Shown in pieces: positions 24,722 to 32,441 of a stretch of DNA of 64,000 nt. Both the position numbers and the translations under genes were made by a program. Below the pieces are notes generated by a model. The model saw only the letters and a program-made list of their open reading frames with translations. It was not told the DNA's origin and did not search any database. This DNA is from Nocardioides nitrophenolicus. GTDB lineage: Bacteria; Actinomycetota; Actinomycetes; Propionibacteriales; Nocardioidaceae. Every line of letters starts with the position of its first letter. The stretch's first letter is position 1. Location: NCBI RefSeq assembly GCF_016907515.1, contig NZ_JAFBBY010000001.1, forward strand, positions 2,356,001 through 2,420,000, read 5' to 3'.

Positions 24722-25228
24722 GTGGACGCCGAGTTCGCCGCGTTCGTTGCGGCGAAGCAGCACGGCCTCCTGCGCTACGGCATGCTCCTGACCGGAGGCG
24801 ACCCTCACACCGCCGCCGACCTCACCCAGGAGACCTTCCTGCGGCTGGGGCGGCGCTGGCGGCACGTCCGCGACGTCGAGCACCAGGACGCCTACGCCCG
24901 CCGCACCATGACCCGGCTGTGGTGGAGCCGCAGCAAGCGCGACCGGCGCGAGCAGCTGCGCGCCGAGCCCGAGGAGCGGGCGGTCGCCGACACCGGCCCC
25001 GACTGGGAGTCCGAGGTCTGGGCCGCGCTCCAGCAGCTGCCGCCCCGCCAGCGCGCCGTGCTCGTGCTGCGCTACTACGAGGACTGCTCCGAGAAGGAGA
25101 TCGCCGAGGTCCTCTCCTGCCGCCCCGGCACGGTCAAGAGCCAGGCCAGCCGCGGCATGGCCCACCTGCGCCGGCTGCTGGGCGTCGACCTGGCCGACGG
25201 CACGGTCCGGAGGTCGGCGCATGAGTGA
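24722..25228 (+). CDS. SigE-family RNA polymerase sigma factor
   Basis: 168 residues. Region 2 reads LLTGGDPHTAADLTQETFLR followed by the WWSRSKRDRREQL segment. Region 4 is LPPRQRAVLVLRYYEDCSEK, then EIAEVLSCRPGTVKSQASRG. The short length and the C-terminal form are those of the actinobacterial SigE-family ECF factors. GTG start with GGGAGGGG about 11 bases upstream. It overlaps the following membrane protein gene by 8 bases, so the two are co-translated and that protein is the likely anti-sigma partner. Unrelated to the ECF factor at 4750-5319. Confidence 0.88.
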   Translation: MDAEFAAFVAAKQHGLLRYGMLLTGGDPHTAADLTQETFLRLGRRWRHVRDVEHQDAYARRTMTRLWWSRSKRDRREQLRAEPEERAVADTGPDWESEVWAALQQLPPRQRAVLVLRYYEDCSEKEIAEVLSCRPGTVKSQASRGMAHLRRLLGVDLADGTVRRSAHE

Positions 25229-25880
25229 CCTCGACAAGCAGCTGCGCGACTTCGTCCGCGACGGCGAGGTGCCCGTCCCCCACGTCCCCGACCTGGTCGA
25301 GCGGGTCGCCGCCGCTCAGCGCCGCCACCAGCAGCGCCGGCACCGGGCGGTCGGCGCCGCGCTGGTCGCCTGCGTGGCCGCCGGCGTGGGCGTGGCGGGC
25401 GTCCTCGCGCTCGGCCCGCGCGAGGCCGTCGACCCGGACCCCGCCTCCGCCCCCGCCTGCGGCAGCGTCACCGTCGAGTCGGCGAGCGTGAGCACCGCCG
25501 ACACCGATCCCGCGCCGGCGCGCTCCCTCGCCATCCTCCTCGACGGGCCCGCCGCCCGCGCCTGCCCGCTCGGGCCGGGCGTGCGGATCGAGATCGGCAC
25601 CGGCCCCACCTCCGTCGGCACGACGATCCCCGCCGGCGCCGCGACCGTCCCCCTGGGCGTGGGCCAGCGCGCCGTGCTGATGCTGTCGTGGCGCAACTGG
25701 TGCGGCGGCCCGGCGCCCGTCGTCCGGCTCCGGTTCGTCGACGGCTCGGCCGTCGAGACCGTGCTCGACGACGACACGCCGTCGTGCGCCGACCCGGCCA
25801 CGCCGACGGCACTGGAGTTCGTGGCCGCACAGACCATGGACGCGCAGCCGGGTGCGTCCGAGCCGCCTACCGCATCTTGA
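25221..25880 (+). CDS. Membrane-anchored partner of the SigE-family sigma factor
   Basis: 219 residues. The N-terminal 42 residues are charged and cytoplasmic (MSDLDKQLRDFVRDGEVPVP, then HVPDLVERVAAAQRRHQQRR). One membrane helix follows at about 43-64 (AVGAALVACVAAGVGVAGVL). The rest is an extracytoplasmic beta-rich domain with four cysteines, resembling DUF4232-type domains. No zinc motif is seen. The overlap with the sigma gene suggests an anti-sigma or sensor role. The last 14 bases overlap the convergent secreted-protein gene. Confidence 0.75.
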   Translation: MSDLDKQLRDFVRDGEVPVPHVPDLVERVAAAQRRHQQRRHRAVGAALVACVAAGVGVAGVLALGPREAVDPDPASAPACGSVTVESASVSTADTDPAPARSLAILLDGPAARACPLGPGVRIEIGTGPTSVGTTIPAGAATVPLGVGQRAVLMLSWRNWCGGPAPVVRLRFVDGSAVETVLDDDTPSCADPATPTALEFVAAQTMDAQPGASEPPTAS

Positions 25881-26481
25881 CCGAGTTGGCCGCGGCGTCG
25901 AGCGCGCCGAAGTAGCCCGAGCTCGCGACGTAGCCGTAGGACGCCCCGCCGTAGGACGCGTTGTTCCAGACCTTGAACTCGCAGCGCGCGTAGCCCACGC
26001 CCGAGCGGATCCGGTTGCGCCACGCGGTGGTCAGCGTCGGCCAGGCCCAGTCGACATCGGGGTCGTCGTCGCAGCCGCTCGGCGCCTCCATGACGAGCGC
26101 CGCCCCGGTGGAGTTGAGGCCGTCGTAGAAGATCGCGGTCACCACCGAGGCCAGGGGCGCCGCGGGAGCCCCGGCGGCCCGGAAGGCCGGCTCCCCGGAC
26201 GCCCCGGACAGGCCGGCCTCGATCGCCGCCACCGTGTCGGGGTCGGCGAGGTCGCTCGTGCTGAGCCCGGACGCCGGCTCCCCGGTGACCGCCTCCAGCA
26301 GGGCGTCCGCGCTCGGATAGCACCGCACCTCACCGGTCGTCGCCTGCATCAGGCAGGCCTCGTCGCTCGGCCCGGCCGCGCTGGCCCGGGCCGGCGTACC
26401 TCCGGGCAGGAGGGTTGCCGCCACCGCCAGCACCGCTCCCGCCACCGCGAACCTGCTCGTCCTCGTCTGCACCAGATCCAC
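25867..26481 (-). CDS. Secreted beta/gamma-crystallin-like protein (peptidase inhibitor I36-like)
   Basis: 204 residues. The signal peptide is clear: TRTSRFAVAGAVLAVAATLL followed by GGTPARASA. The C-terminal 85 residues carry FYDGLNSTGAALVME, then WRNRIRSGVGYARCEFKVWN, then SYGGASYGYVASSGYFGAL, which follows the pattern of crystallin-like domains of peptidase inhibitor family I36. A cysteine pair may form a disulfide bond. The function is probably extracellular binding or inhibition; the family call is tentative. Confidence 0.65.
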   Translation of the reverse strand: MDLVQTRTSRFAVAGAVLAVAATLLPGGTPARASAAGPSDEACLMQATTGEVRCYPSADALLEAVTGEPASGLSTSDLADPDTVAAIEAGLSGASGEPAFRAAGAPAAPLASVVTAIFYDGLNSTGAALVMEAPSGCDDDPDVDWAWPTLTTAWRNRIRSGVGYARCEFKVWNNASYGGASYGYVASSGYFGALDAAANSVKMR

Positions 26482-26534
26482 CTCCCGCCTGTTGCATGCT
26501 CCGGATCGCCCCGGCGCAAACTCCTCGGCCGGTC

Positions 26535-27296
26535 TCAGCCCTTCTTCCGGGTCAGGAAGGCGGTCATCGCCTCGCGCGCCTCGTCGGACCCGAACAGCCG
26601 CGCGCTCAGCTCGACCAGCTCCTCGCCGTGGGTGTCGATCCGCTCGAGCAGGTCGGCCGCGAGCAGCCGCTTGGTCTCGCGCAGCCCCTGGGCCGCGCCG
26701 GTGGCGAGCCGGCCCACGACGTCGTCGACCTTCGCCTGGAGGTCGGCGGCGGGCACCGCGAAGGTCGCGAGCCCGTAGTCGGCGGCCTCGGCGCCGGTGA
26801 ACACCTCGCCGCCGAGGGCGGTCCAGGCCAGTCCGCGCGGCGTGAGCCGGGGGAAGACGGTGAGCGAGATGACCGCGGGAGTGAGCCCGAGCTTGACCTC
26901 GGTCAGCGCGAAGGTGGCGTCGTCGGCGACCACGACGACGTCGGACGCGGCGACGATGCCGATGCCACCGGCCCGCGCCGCGCCCTCGACGACCGTGACC
27001 ACCGGCTTCGCCGACGCCACGATCTGGCGCTGCAGCGCCACGATCGCCCGCGCCCCCTCCTGCATCGGGACCGTCGAGGCCTCCGACAGGTCCGCGCCCG
27101 AGCAGAACACCCGCCCCGACGACCGCAGCACCACCACGCGTACGTCGTCGGCCTCGTCCGCGGTCGCCAGGTGCGCGACCAGCTCGGTGACCAGCTGGCG
27201 CGAGAGGGCGTTGCGGTTGTGCGGCGAGTCGAGGGTGATCGTCGCGACGCCGTCAGCGACGTCGAGGTGGACCAGCTCGGCGGGTGCGTCAGTCAT
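26535..27296 (-). CDS. Enoyl-CoA hydratase/isomerase family protein
   Basis: 253 residues from the ATG at 27296, chosen because GCAGG lies nine bases upstream; another ATG at 27305 would add three residues. Crotonase features: SPHNRNALSRQLVTEL, the CoA-loop VFCSGADLSEA, the oxyanion segment AARAGGIGIVAASDVVV, and LTEVKLGLTPAVISLTVFPR. The usual first catalytic glutamate position holds a glycine/alanine-rich stretch, so isomerase-like or other crotonase chemistry is possible. A stand-alone gene; the hairpin at 27348-27404 separates it from the upstream rimK-like gene. Confidence 0.82.
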   Translation of the reverse strand: MTDAPAELVHLDVADGVATITLDSPHNRNALSRQLVTELVAHLATADEADDVRVVVLRSSGRVFCSGADLSEASTVPMQEGARAIVALQRQIVASAKPVVTVVEGAARAGGIGIVAASDVVVVADDATFALTEVKLGLTPAVISLTVFPRLTPRGLAWTALGGEVFTGAEAADYGLATFAVPAADLQAKVDDVVGRLATGAAQGLRETKRLLAADLLERIDTHGEELVELSARLFGSDEAREAMTAFLTRKKG

Positions 27297-27347
27297 GCGG
27301 GCCATCCTGCCGCGTCGGGCCGGCCGTCGGTGGTCGGGTCCGCCCGT

Positions 27348-27404
27348 CGTATCTGACGAACGGGTCGCCGAACCGTCGGGTTCACAGCCCGTTCGTCAGA
27401 TGCG
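27348..27404. terminator. Hairpin downstream of the RimK-like gene
   Basis: Arms at 27348-27364 and 27388-27404 pair with one wobble around a 23-base loop that contains the smaller stem GAACC/GGTTC. The arm ATCTGACGAACGGG is almost identical to that at 8385-8445, 19 kb away. It lies 21 bases after the leftward RimK stop. Confidence 0.7.
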
Positions 27405-27424
27405 CGGAGGGAGACGCCAGCCCC

Positions 27425-28615
27425 TCACGCCTCGTGGATCGGCGTCTTGGGCAGCTTCTTGACCCGCGCCCGGCGCTTGGGGCGCGCCGGGATCATCGAG
27501 CGCATCTCCTCGAGCTTGCCGAAGCACAGCAGCCGGTCCTCGGCCTCCAGCACGTGGTGGGGGAAGGGGTTGGGGATGACCAGGGTGCCGCGGTGGAGGG
27601 TGAGCACGGTGATGTCGCGGTCGCGCAGGCCGGAGTCGCCGATGGACTTGCCGACGAGGTCGGCGTCGCCGTGGACGACGAGCTCGGCGACGCCGTACCC
27701 GGTCGACACCGACAGCCGCTCGCGGACGTCGATCTGCGGGAAGGCGACCTGGTTGTCGATGTAGTCGATGATCGCGCCGGCGACGTCGAGCTTCGTGGCG
27801 GTCTCGATGCCCTCCAGGCCCGGGGAGGAGTTGACCTCCATCACCAAGGGCCCGGCCTTGGCCTCCAGCATGTCGACGCCGGCGACCTTGAGGCCCATGA
27901 TCTGGGCGGCGCGGACGGCGACCTGCTCGTACGCCGGGTCCAGGTCGACCCGCTCGACGCTGCCGCCGCGGTGCACGTTGGAGCGGAACTCGTCGCCCTG
28001 GGCGACCCGGCGCATCGCCGCGACCACCCGGTCGCCGACGACGAGCGCGCGGACGTCGCGCCCGCGCGACTCCTTGACGAAGCGCTGGATGAGGACCTGC
28101 TGCTTGGTGCTCTGCAGGGTCTCGATGATCGCCTCGGCGACCTTGATGCTGGGGGCGAGGATGACGCCGATGCCCTGGGTGCCCTCGAGCAGCTTGATCA
28201 CGACCGGCGCGCCGCCGACCCGCTCGATCGCGGGGATCACGTCGGCACGGTCGCGGACGAAGGTCGTGGCGGGCATCCCGATGTTGTGGCGCGAGAGGAT
28301 CTGGGTGGCGCGCAGCTTGTCGCGGGAGTTCGCGATGCCGTTGGCGGTGTTGGGCGTGTAGACGTCCATCTGCTCGAACTGGCGCACGACGGCGGTGCCG
28401 AAGTAGGTGATCGAGTTGCCGATCCGGGGCAGCACGGCGTCGTAGTCGGAGAGCTGCTTGCCGCGGAACTGCAGGTCGGGCTCGTCGCCCGACAGGTCGA
28501 TGGCGAAGCGGAGCGTGTTGAGCACCTTCACCTGGTGCCCCCGGTCGAGGGCTGCGGTGCGCAGCCGCTGGGTGCTGTAGGAGCGCGGGGCGCGGGAGAG
28601 GATCGCGAGCTTCAT
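27425..28615 (-). CDS. rimK: RimK-type alpha-L-glutamate ligase with C-terminal TrkA_C domain
   Basis: 396 residues. Residues 1-290 are a RimK ATP-grasp ligase: N-terminal MKLAILSRAPRSYST, RIGNSITYFG, ATP-binding VIKLLEGTQGIGVIL, the phosphate-binding RDVRALVVGDRVVAAMRR, and the metal-binding MEVNSSPGLEGIE. RimK of E. coli adds glutamates to ribosomal protein S6. Residues about 305-380 (VSTGYGVAELVVHGDADLVG, then SIGDSGLRDRDITVLTLHRG) form an RCK_C/TrkA_C ligand-binding domain, absent from E. coli RimK, which may sense a small molecule. Divergent from the retropepsin-like gene by 23 bp. Confidence 0.9.
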   Translation of the reverse strand: MKLAILSRAPRSYSTQRLRTAALDRGHQVKVLNTLRFAIDLSGDEPDLQFRGKQLSDYDAVLPRIGNSITYFGTAVVRQFEQMDVYTPNTANGIANSRDKLRATQILSRHNIGMPATTFVRDRADVIPAIERVGGAPVVIKLLEGTQGIGVILAPSIKVAEAIIETLQSTKQQVLIQRFVKESRGRDVRALVVGDRVVAAMRRVAQGDEFRSNVHRGGSVERVDLDPAYEQVAVRAAQIMGLKVAGVDMLEAKAGPLVMEVNSSPGLEGIETATKLDVAGAIIDYIDNQVAFPQIDVRERLSVSTGYGVAELVVHGDADLVGKSIGDSGLRDRDITVLTLHRGTLVIPNPFPHHVLEAEDRLLCFGKLEEMRSMIPARPKRRARVKKLPKTPIHEA

Positions 28616-28638
28616 ACCCGACCTGATTGGATTGGGGT

Positions 28639-29136
28639 GTGGTCAGTGCCCATTCAAGCAGCCCGCCGGTGGTCGCCGGCTGGCGCGAGTGGGTGCGCCT
28701 GCCGGGTCTGGGCGTGGGACCGGTCAAGGCCAAGCTCGACACCGGTGCCCGCACCTCCGCCCTTCATGCCTTCGACCTCACCTCCTTCGACCGCGACGGC
28801 GCCGACTGGGTCCGCTTCTCGGTCCATCCGTGGCAGCGCTCCGCCGAGGACGCGGTCTACGTCGAGTGCCCGGTCCACGACCGCCGCACGATCCGCAGCT
28901 CCACCGGCCACACCCAGGAGCGGTTCGTCGTCCTCACCGAGCTCGAGCTGCTCGACCACACGATCACGACCGAGGTGACGCTGACCCGCCGCGACGAGAT
29001 GGGCTTCCGGATGCTCGTCGGCCGCGAGGCGCTGCGCCAGGGCTTCCTGGTCGACTCCGGTCGCTCCTATCTCGGCGGGCGGCCGCCACGCCGGGTGCGC
29101 CGCAAGAACCGGGGGCGGGCCGATGGCCCTGCGTGA
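28639..29136 (+). CDS. RimB-type retropepsin-like aspartic protease
   Basis: 165 residues from a GTG at 28639; TTG at 28627 is an alternative and neither has a clear ribosome site. The motif KLDTGARTSALHA carries the catalytic aspartate of retropepsin-like proteases (the family formerly called ATP-dependent zinc protease, DUF785). The conserved MGFRMLVGREALRQGFLVD follows near the C-terminus. In Pseudomonas, RimB of this family works against RimK glutamylation. Here it lies divergent from rimK and overlaps the AstE-like gene by 14 bp, giving the same functional trio. Confidence 0.85.
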   Translation: MVSAHSSSPPVVAGWREWVRLPGLGVGPVKAKLDTGARTSALHAFDLTSFDRDGADWVRFSVHPWQRSAEDAVYVECPVHDRRTIRSSTGHTQERFVVLTELELLDHTITTEVTLTRRDEMGFRMLVGREALRQGFLVDSGRSYLGGRPPRRVRRKNRGRADGPA

Positions 29137-30082
29137 GTCCTTCGCGATCGGCACCGTGCGGGTCCGGGCCGGCTCCGCCAAGGAGGTGGAGCTCCCGATC
29201 ACCCGCCTGGTGACGGGCGGCGACATCAGCCTGCCGGTGCGGGTCCTCCACGGCCGCGAGCCGGGGCCGACCGTGTGGGTCAACGCCGCGATCCACGGCG
29301 ACGAGGTGATGGGCGTCGAGGTGGTGCAGCAGATCGTGGCGAGCCTGTCGCCCAAGACGCTGCGCGGCACGGTGCTCGCCGTACCCGTGGTCAACGTGTT
29401 CGGCTTCATGACCGGCGACCGCTATCTCCCCGACCGCCGTGACCTCAACCGCTCCTTCCCCGGCTCGGCCCGCGGCTCGCTCGCCAGCCGGATCGCGCAC
29501 CTGTTCATGACCGAGGTGGTCGGCAAGTGCGACGTCGGCATCGACCTGCACACCGCCGCCGACCGGCGCTCCAACCTGCCCCAGATCCGCGCCGACCTCG
29601 ACGACCCCCGCACCCGCGAGCTCGCCGAGACCTTCGGTGCGCCGGTCATGCTGCACGCCCGGCTCCGCGACGGCTCGCTGCGCCAGGCCGGCCGCGAGCG
29701 CGGCGCCCGGGTGCTCCTCTACGAGGCCGGGGAGGCGATGCGCTTCCAGGCCGAGCCGATCGCCGTCGGCGTCGCGGGCGTACGACGGGTGCTCGCCTCC
29801 CTCGGCATGATCGACCCCGACCCGGCGTGGGCCGACCACCCGGCGCCCGCCGAGTCCCGCTCCAGCGGGTGGGTGCGCGCCCGCGGCACCGGCATCCTGT
29901 ACCTCGAGGTCCGGCTCGGCGACCGGGTCGAGAACGGCCAGCGCCTCGGCGGGCTGTCCGACACCTTCGGCCGCCGGGTCCGGCTGGTCCACGCCGACCG
30001 CGACGGGATCGTGATCGGGCTGACCCGGGCGCCGATCGTCAACGCCGGCGACGCGCTCGTCCACATCGCCACGCCGGTCTGA
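29123..30082 (+). CDS. Succinylglutamate desuccinylase/aspartoacylase family zinc hydrolase
   Basis: 319 residues. The metal site is visible as NAAIHGDEVMG (His and Glu) and DLHTAADRRSNLPQ (second His), with the arginine segment DRRDLNRSFPGS between. This is the M14-like AstE/Aspa fold that removes acyl or amino acid groups from amino acids. The C-terminal 60 residues have a lipoyl-like beta motif (GILYLEVRLGDRVENGQRLG), usual in this subfamily. Co-transcribed with the retropepsin-like gene and beside rimK. It may remove or recycle the glutamate tail that RimK adds; this is inference. Confidence 0.87.
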   Translation: MALRESFAIGTVRVRAGSAKEVELPITRLVTGGDISLPVRVLHGREPGPTVWVNAAIHGDEVMGVEVVQQIVASLSPKTLRGTVLAVPVVNVFGFMTGDRYLPDRRDLNRSFPGSARGSLASRIAHLFMTEVVGKCDVGIDLHTAADRRSNLPQIRADLDDPRTRELAETFGAPVMLHARLRDGSLRQAGRERGARVLLYEAGEAMRFQAEPIAVGVAGVRRVLASLGMIDPDPAWADHPAPAESRSSGWVRARGTGILYLEVRLGDRVENGQRLGGLSDTFGRRVRLVHADRDGIVIGLTRAPIVNAGDALVHIATPV

Positions 30083-30083
30083 C

Positions 30084-30110
30084 CCATCCCGACCGGGGGT
30101 CGGCGACGAA
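30084..30110 (+). promoter_or_regulatory. SigK-like promoter before the molybdopterin oxidoreductase
   Basis: CCATCC (30084-30089) followed after 15 bp by GACGAA (30105-30110) resembles the mycobacterial SigK pattern (CCATCC ... CCGAAT), as I recall it. The same spacing is seen at 31644-31670. The start codon lies 8 bases downstream, so the leader would be very short. Confidence 0.45.
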
Positions 30111-30118
30111 CCCCCTGC

Positions 30119-31624
30119 ATGCGCAAGCTCATCTGGGCCGGGTACGGCGTCCTGGCGACCCTGTTCGGCATCGGCCTCGCCCACCTGGCCGCCGCCCTGA
30201 CCCACCCCGCGGCCTCACCCGTGCTGGCGGTCGGCTCGGCGGTGATCGACCGCACCCCCACGCCGATGAAGGAGTGGGCGATCCGGACCTTCGGGAGCGC
30301 CGACAAGGCCGTCCTGGTGGGCTCGGTGCTGGCCGGGGTGCTGGTGCTGGCGGCCGTGGCCGGCGTGCTCGCCCGGCGCCGGTTCGCGGTCGGGGCCGGG
30401 CTGCTGGTCGCCCTGGTCGCGATCGCCGCCGCGGCCGTGCTGACCCGGCCGGAGGCGGAGCCGCTCGACCTGGTCCCCTCCCTCGTGGCCGCGCTCGCCG
30501 CGCCCGCAGCGCTGCGGCTGCTGGGCCGCACCCACCACGCGAGCGCCGCCCGCGAGGGGGGTGACGGCCGTCGCGCGCTGCTGCTGACGGTCACCGCCGT
30601 GGGCGCGATGGCCGCGGTGGGCGGGCTGGGCGGGCGGCTGGTGACCCGGCTGCGCGCCCGTCCCGAGGACGTCGCCCTCCCCGCACCGGCCGATCCCGCG
30701 CCGCCGCTGCCGCGCGGCCTGGACGACCAGGTGCCCGGCATCACCCGGTTCCGTACGCCGACCGCCGACTTCTACCGGGTCGACACCCGCCTCGACGTAC
30801 CCGTGATCAGCGCCGACGACTGGACGCTGAGCATCGACGGCGACGTGGACCGGAAGGTGACGCTGAGCTTCGACGACCTGCTCGCGATGCCGCTGGTCGA
30901 GCGCGACATCACGCTGACCTGCGTCTCCAACAGCGTCGGTGGACCGTACGTCGGCGCGGCGCGCTGGCTGGGCGTCCGGCTGACCGACGTGCTCGACCTC
31001 GCCGGCATCGGCTCGACGAAGGCCGACCAGATCCTGTCGACGGACTTCGCCGGGATGACGATCAGCACCCCGCTCGCGCTGGCCACCGACGGCCGCGACG
31101 CCCTGGTGGCGGTCGGCATGAACGGCAGGCCGCTCCCGCGCGAGCACGGCTTCCCGGTGCGGCTGGTGATCCCGGGGCTGTACGGCTTCATCAGCGCCAC
31201 CAAGTGGCTGCGCCGCCTCACCCTGACGACGTACGACGACCAGCAGGCCTACTGGACCGAGCGCGGCTGGGCGACGGACGCCCCGATCAAGATCAGCGCC
31301 CGGATCGACACCCCGAAGGCGCTGGCCGAGCTGGCCGCCGGCGAGGTGGTGGTCGGCGGCGTCGCGTGGGCGCAGGAGCGGGGCGGGATCGCCGGCGTCC
31401 AGGTGCGCGTCGACGGCGGTCCGTGGGTCGACGCGCAGCTGGGCCCGGACGGCGGCGACGACTACTGGCGCCAGTGGTTCCACCGGTGGTCCGCCGCTCC
31501 CGGCTCGCACCGGATCGCGGTGCGGGCCGTCGCCGGCAACGGCGAGCCGCAGGCCGCGGTGCGCGCCGAGCCCTTCCCGAACGGCGCCTCCGGCCTGCAC
31601 GAGCTGCTCGTCCGCGTCTCCTGA
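30119..31624 (+). CDS. Membrane-anchored sulfite oxidase-type molybdopterin oxidoreductase
   Basis: 501 residues. Residues 1-190 hold about four to five hydrophobic helices. The catalytic domain from about 220 is of the sulfite oxidase/YedY type. Cys268 in ITLTCVSNSVGG is the molybdenum ligand, with MNGRPLPREHGFPVRLVIPG and the IKISARIDTP / VQVRVDGGPW dimerisation segment following. These enzymes reduce or oxidise S- or N-oxides outside the cytoplasm. In other bacteria some repair oxidised methionine. It precedes the fasciclin lipoprotein and sigK and has its own SigK-like promoter. A redox-stress role fits the locus. Confidence 0.9.
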   Translation: MRKLIWAGYGVLATLFGIGLAHLAAALTHPAASPVLAVGSAVIDRTPTPMKEWAIRTFGSADKAVLVGSVLAGVLVLAAVAGVLARRRFAVGAGLLVALVAIAAAAVLTRPEAEPLDLVPSLVAALAAPAALRLLGRTHHASAAREGGDGRRALLLTVTAVGAMAAVGGLGGRLVTRLRARPEDVALPAPADPAPPLPRGLDDQVPGITRFRTPTADFYRVDTRLDVPVISADDWTLSIDGDVDRKVTLSFDDLLAMPLVERDITLTCVSNSVGGPYVGAARWLGVRLTDVLDLAGIGSTKADQILSTDFAGMTISTPLALATDGRDALVAVGMNGRPLPREHGFPVRLVIPGLYGFISATKWLRRLTLTTYDDQQAYWTERGWATDAPIKISARIDTPKALAELAAGEVVVGGVAWAQERGGIAGVQVRVDGGPWVDAQLGPDGGDDYWRQWFHRWSAAPGSHRIAVRAVAGNGEPQAAVRAEPFPNGASGLHELLVRVS

Positions 31625-31643
31625 ACCAGCTCGGGATCCGCAC

Positions 31644-31670
31644 CAATCCGGTTCTCGCCCCACTCCGAAT
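31644..31670 (+). promoter_or_regulatory. SigK-like promoter before the fasciclin gene
   Basis: CAATCC (31644-31649) - 15 bp - CCGAAT (31665-31670). The -10 part equals the CCGAAT that I recall for M. tuberculosis SigK promoters of mpt70/mpt83. It lies 35 bases upstream of the fasciclin lipoprotein start and could drive sigK as well. Confidence 0.5.
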
Positions 31671-31705
31671 CACCTGCACACCGACCCTCTACGGAAGGCA
31701 CCACC

Positions 31706-32392
31706 ATGAAGCTGCACCGCCTCACCCGCACGGCCGGCGCCACCGCCGCCGTCCTCGCCCTGTCCGTCTCCCTCGCCGCCTGCGGCGACGACGGCGACAG
31801 CGGCGCGAGCGACAGCACGCCGAGCGCCGACTCGGGCATGACCAGCGACGCGCCGAGCTCTGACGCGGCCGCCGAGGGCGCCGGCGCGCAGACCTTCGGC
31901 CCCGGCTGCTCGGCCATCCCGACCTCGGGCGCCGGCTCCTTCGACGGCATGGTCAAGGACCCGGTGGCGACCGCCGCGAGCAACAACCCGCTGCTGAGCA
32001 CCCTGGTCACCGCCGTCACCAGCATCGACGGCCTGGCCGACACCCTCAACGGCGCGCCCGCGCTGACCGTGTTCGCGCCGTACAACGACGCGTTCGCCGA
32101 GATCCCGGAGAAGGACCTCAACGCGCTGGTGATGGAGGGCAAGGAGAAGGGCCAGGACAGCCCGCTCTACAAGATCCTCGCCCACCACGTGCTCGGCGAG
32201 AACGACGCCCCCGACGCGGTCGCGGGCGACAAGGACACCCTCGCCGGCGACCAGCTGACCATCGAGGGCGACGCCGAGAGCGGCATGACCGTCTCCGACG
32301 GCACCGTCACCGCGAAGGTGCTGTGCGGCAACATCCCGACCGCCAACGCGACCGTCTACGTCATCGACAAGGTGCTGACCGGGGTCAAGTGA
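31706..32392 (+). CDS. Fasciclin-domain lipoprotein (MPT83/MPT70-like)
   Basis: 228 residues. A lipoprotein signal ends in the lipobox SLAAC with Cys26 as lipid anchor, followed by a serine/aspartate-rich linker. Residues about 80-228 form one FAS1 domain (NNPLLSTLVTAVTSIDGLAD; APALTVFAPYNDAFAEIP; YKILAHHVLGE; ANATVYVIDKVLTGV). In mycobacteria MPT83 and MPT70 of this type are the best-known SigK targets. The gene sits 49 bp upstream of sigK with a SigK-like promoter before it, so a positive feedback loop is likely. Confidence 0.92.
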   Translation: MKLHRLTRTAGATAAVLALSVSLAACGDDGDSGASDSTPSADSGMTSDAPSSDAAAEGAGAQTFGPGCSAIPTSGAGSFDGMVKDPVATAASNNPLLSTLVTAVTSIDGLADTLNGAPALTVFAPYNDAFAEIPEKDLNALVMEGKEKGQDSPLYKILAHHVLGENDAPDAVAGDKDTLAGDQLTIEGDAESGMTVSDGTVTAKVLCGNIPTANATVYVIDKVLTGVK

Positions 32393-32441
32393 CCCGTTCC
32401 GGGCACTACCCGCACACCCTTCGACCCGGAAGGATCACACC

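Noticed and set aside
28964..31663. Long minus-strand frames over the AstE-like and molybdopterin genes
   Set aside because: Low-complexity Gly/Arg/Asp composition without motifs, on the antisense strand of well-supported genes.
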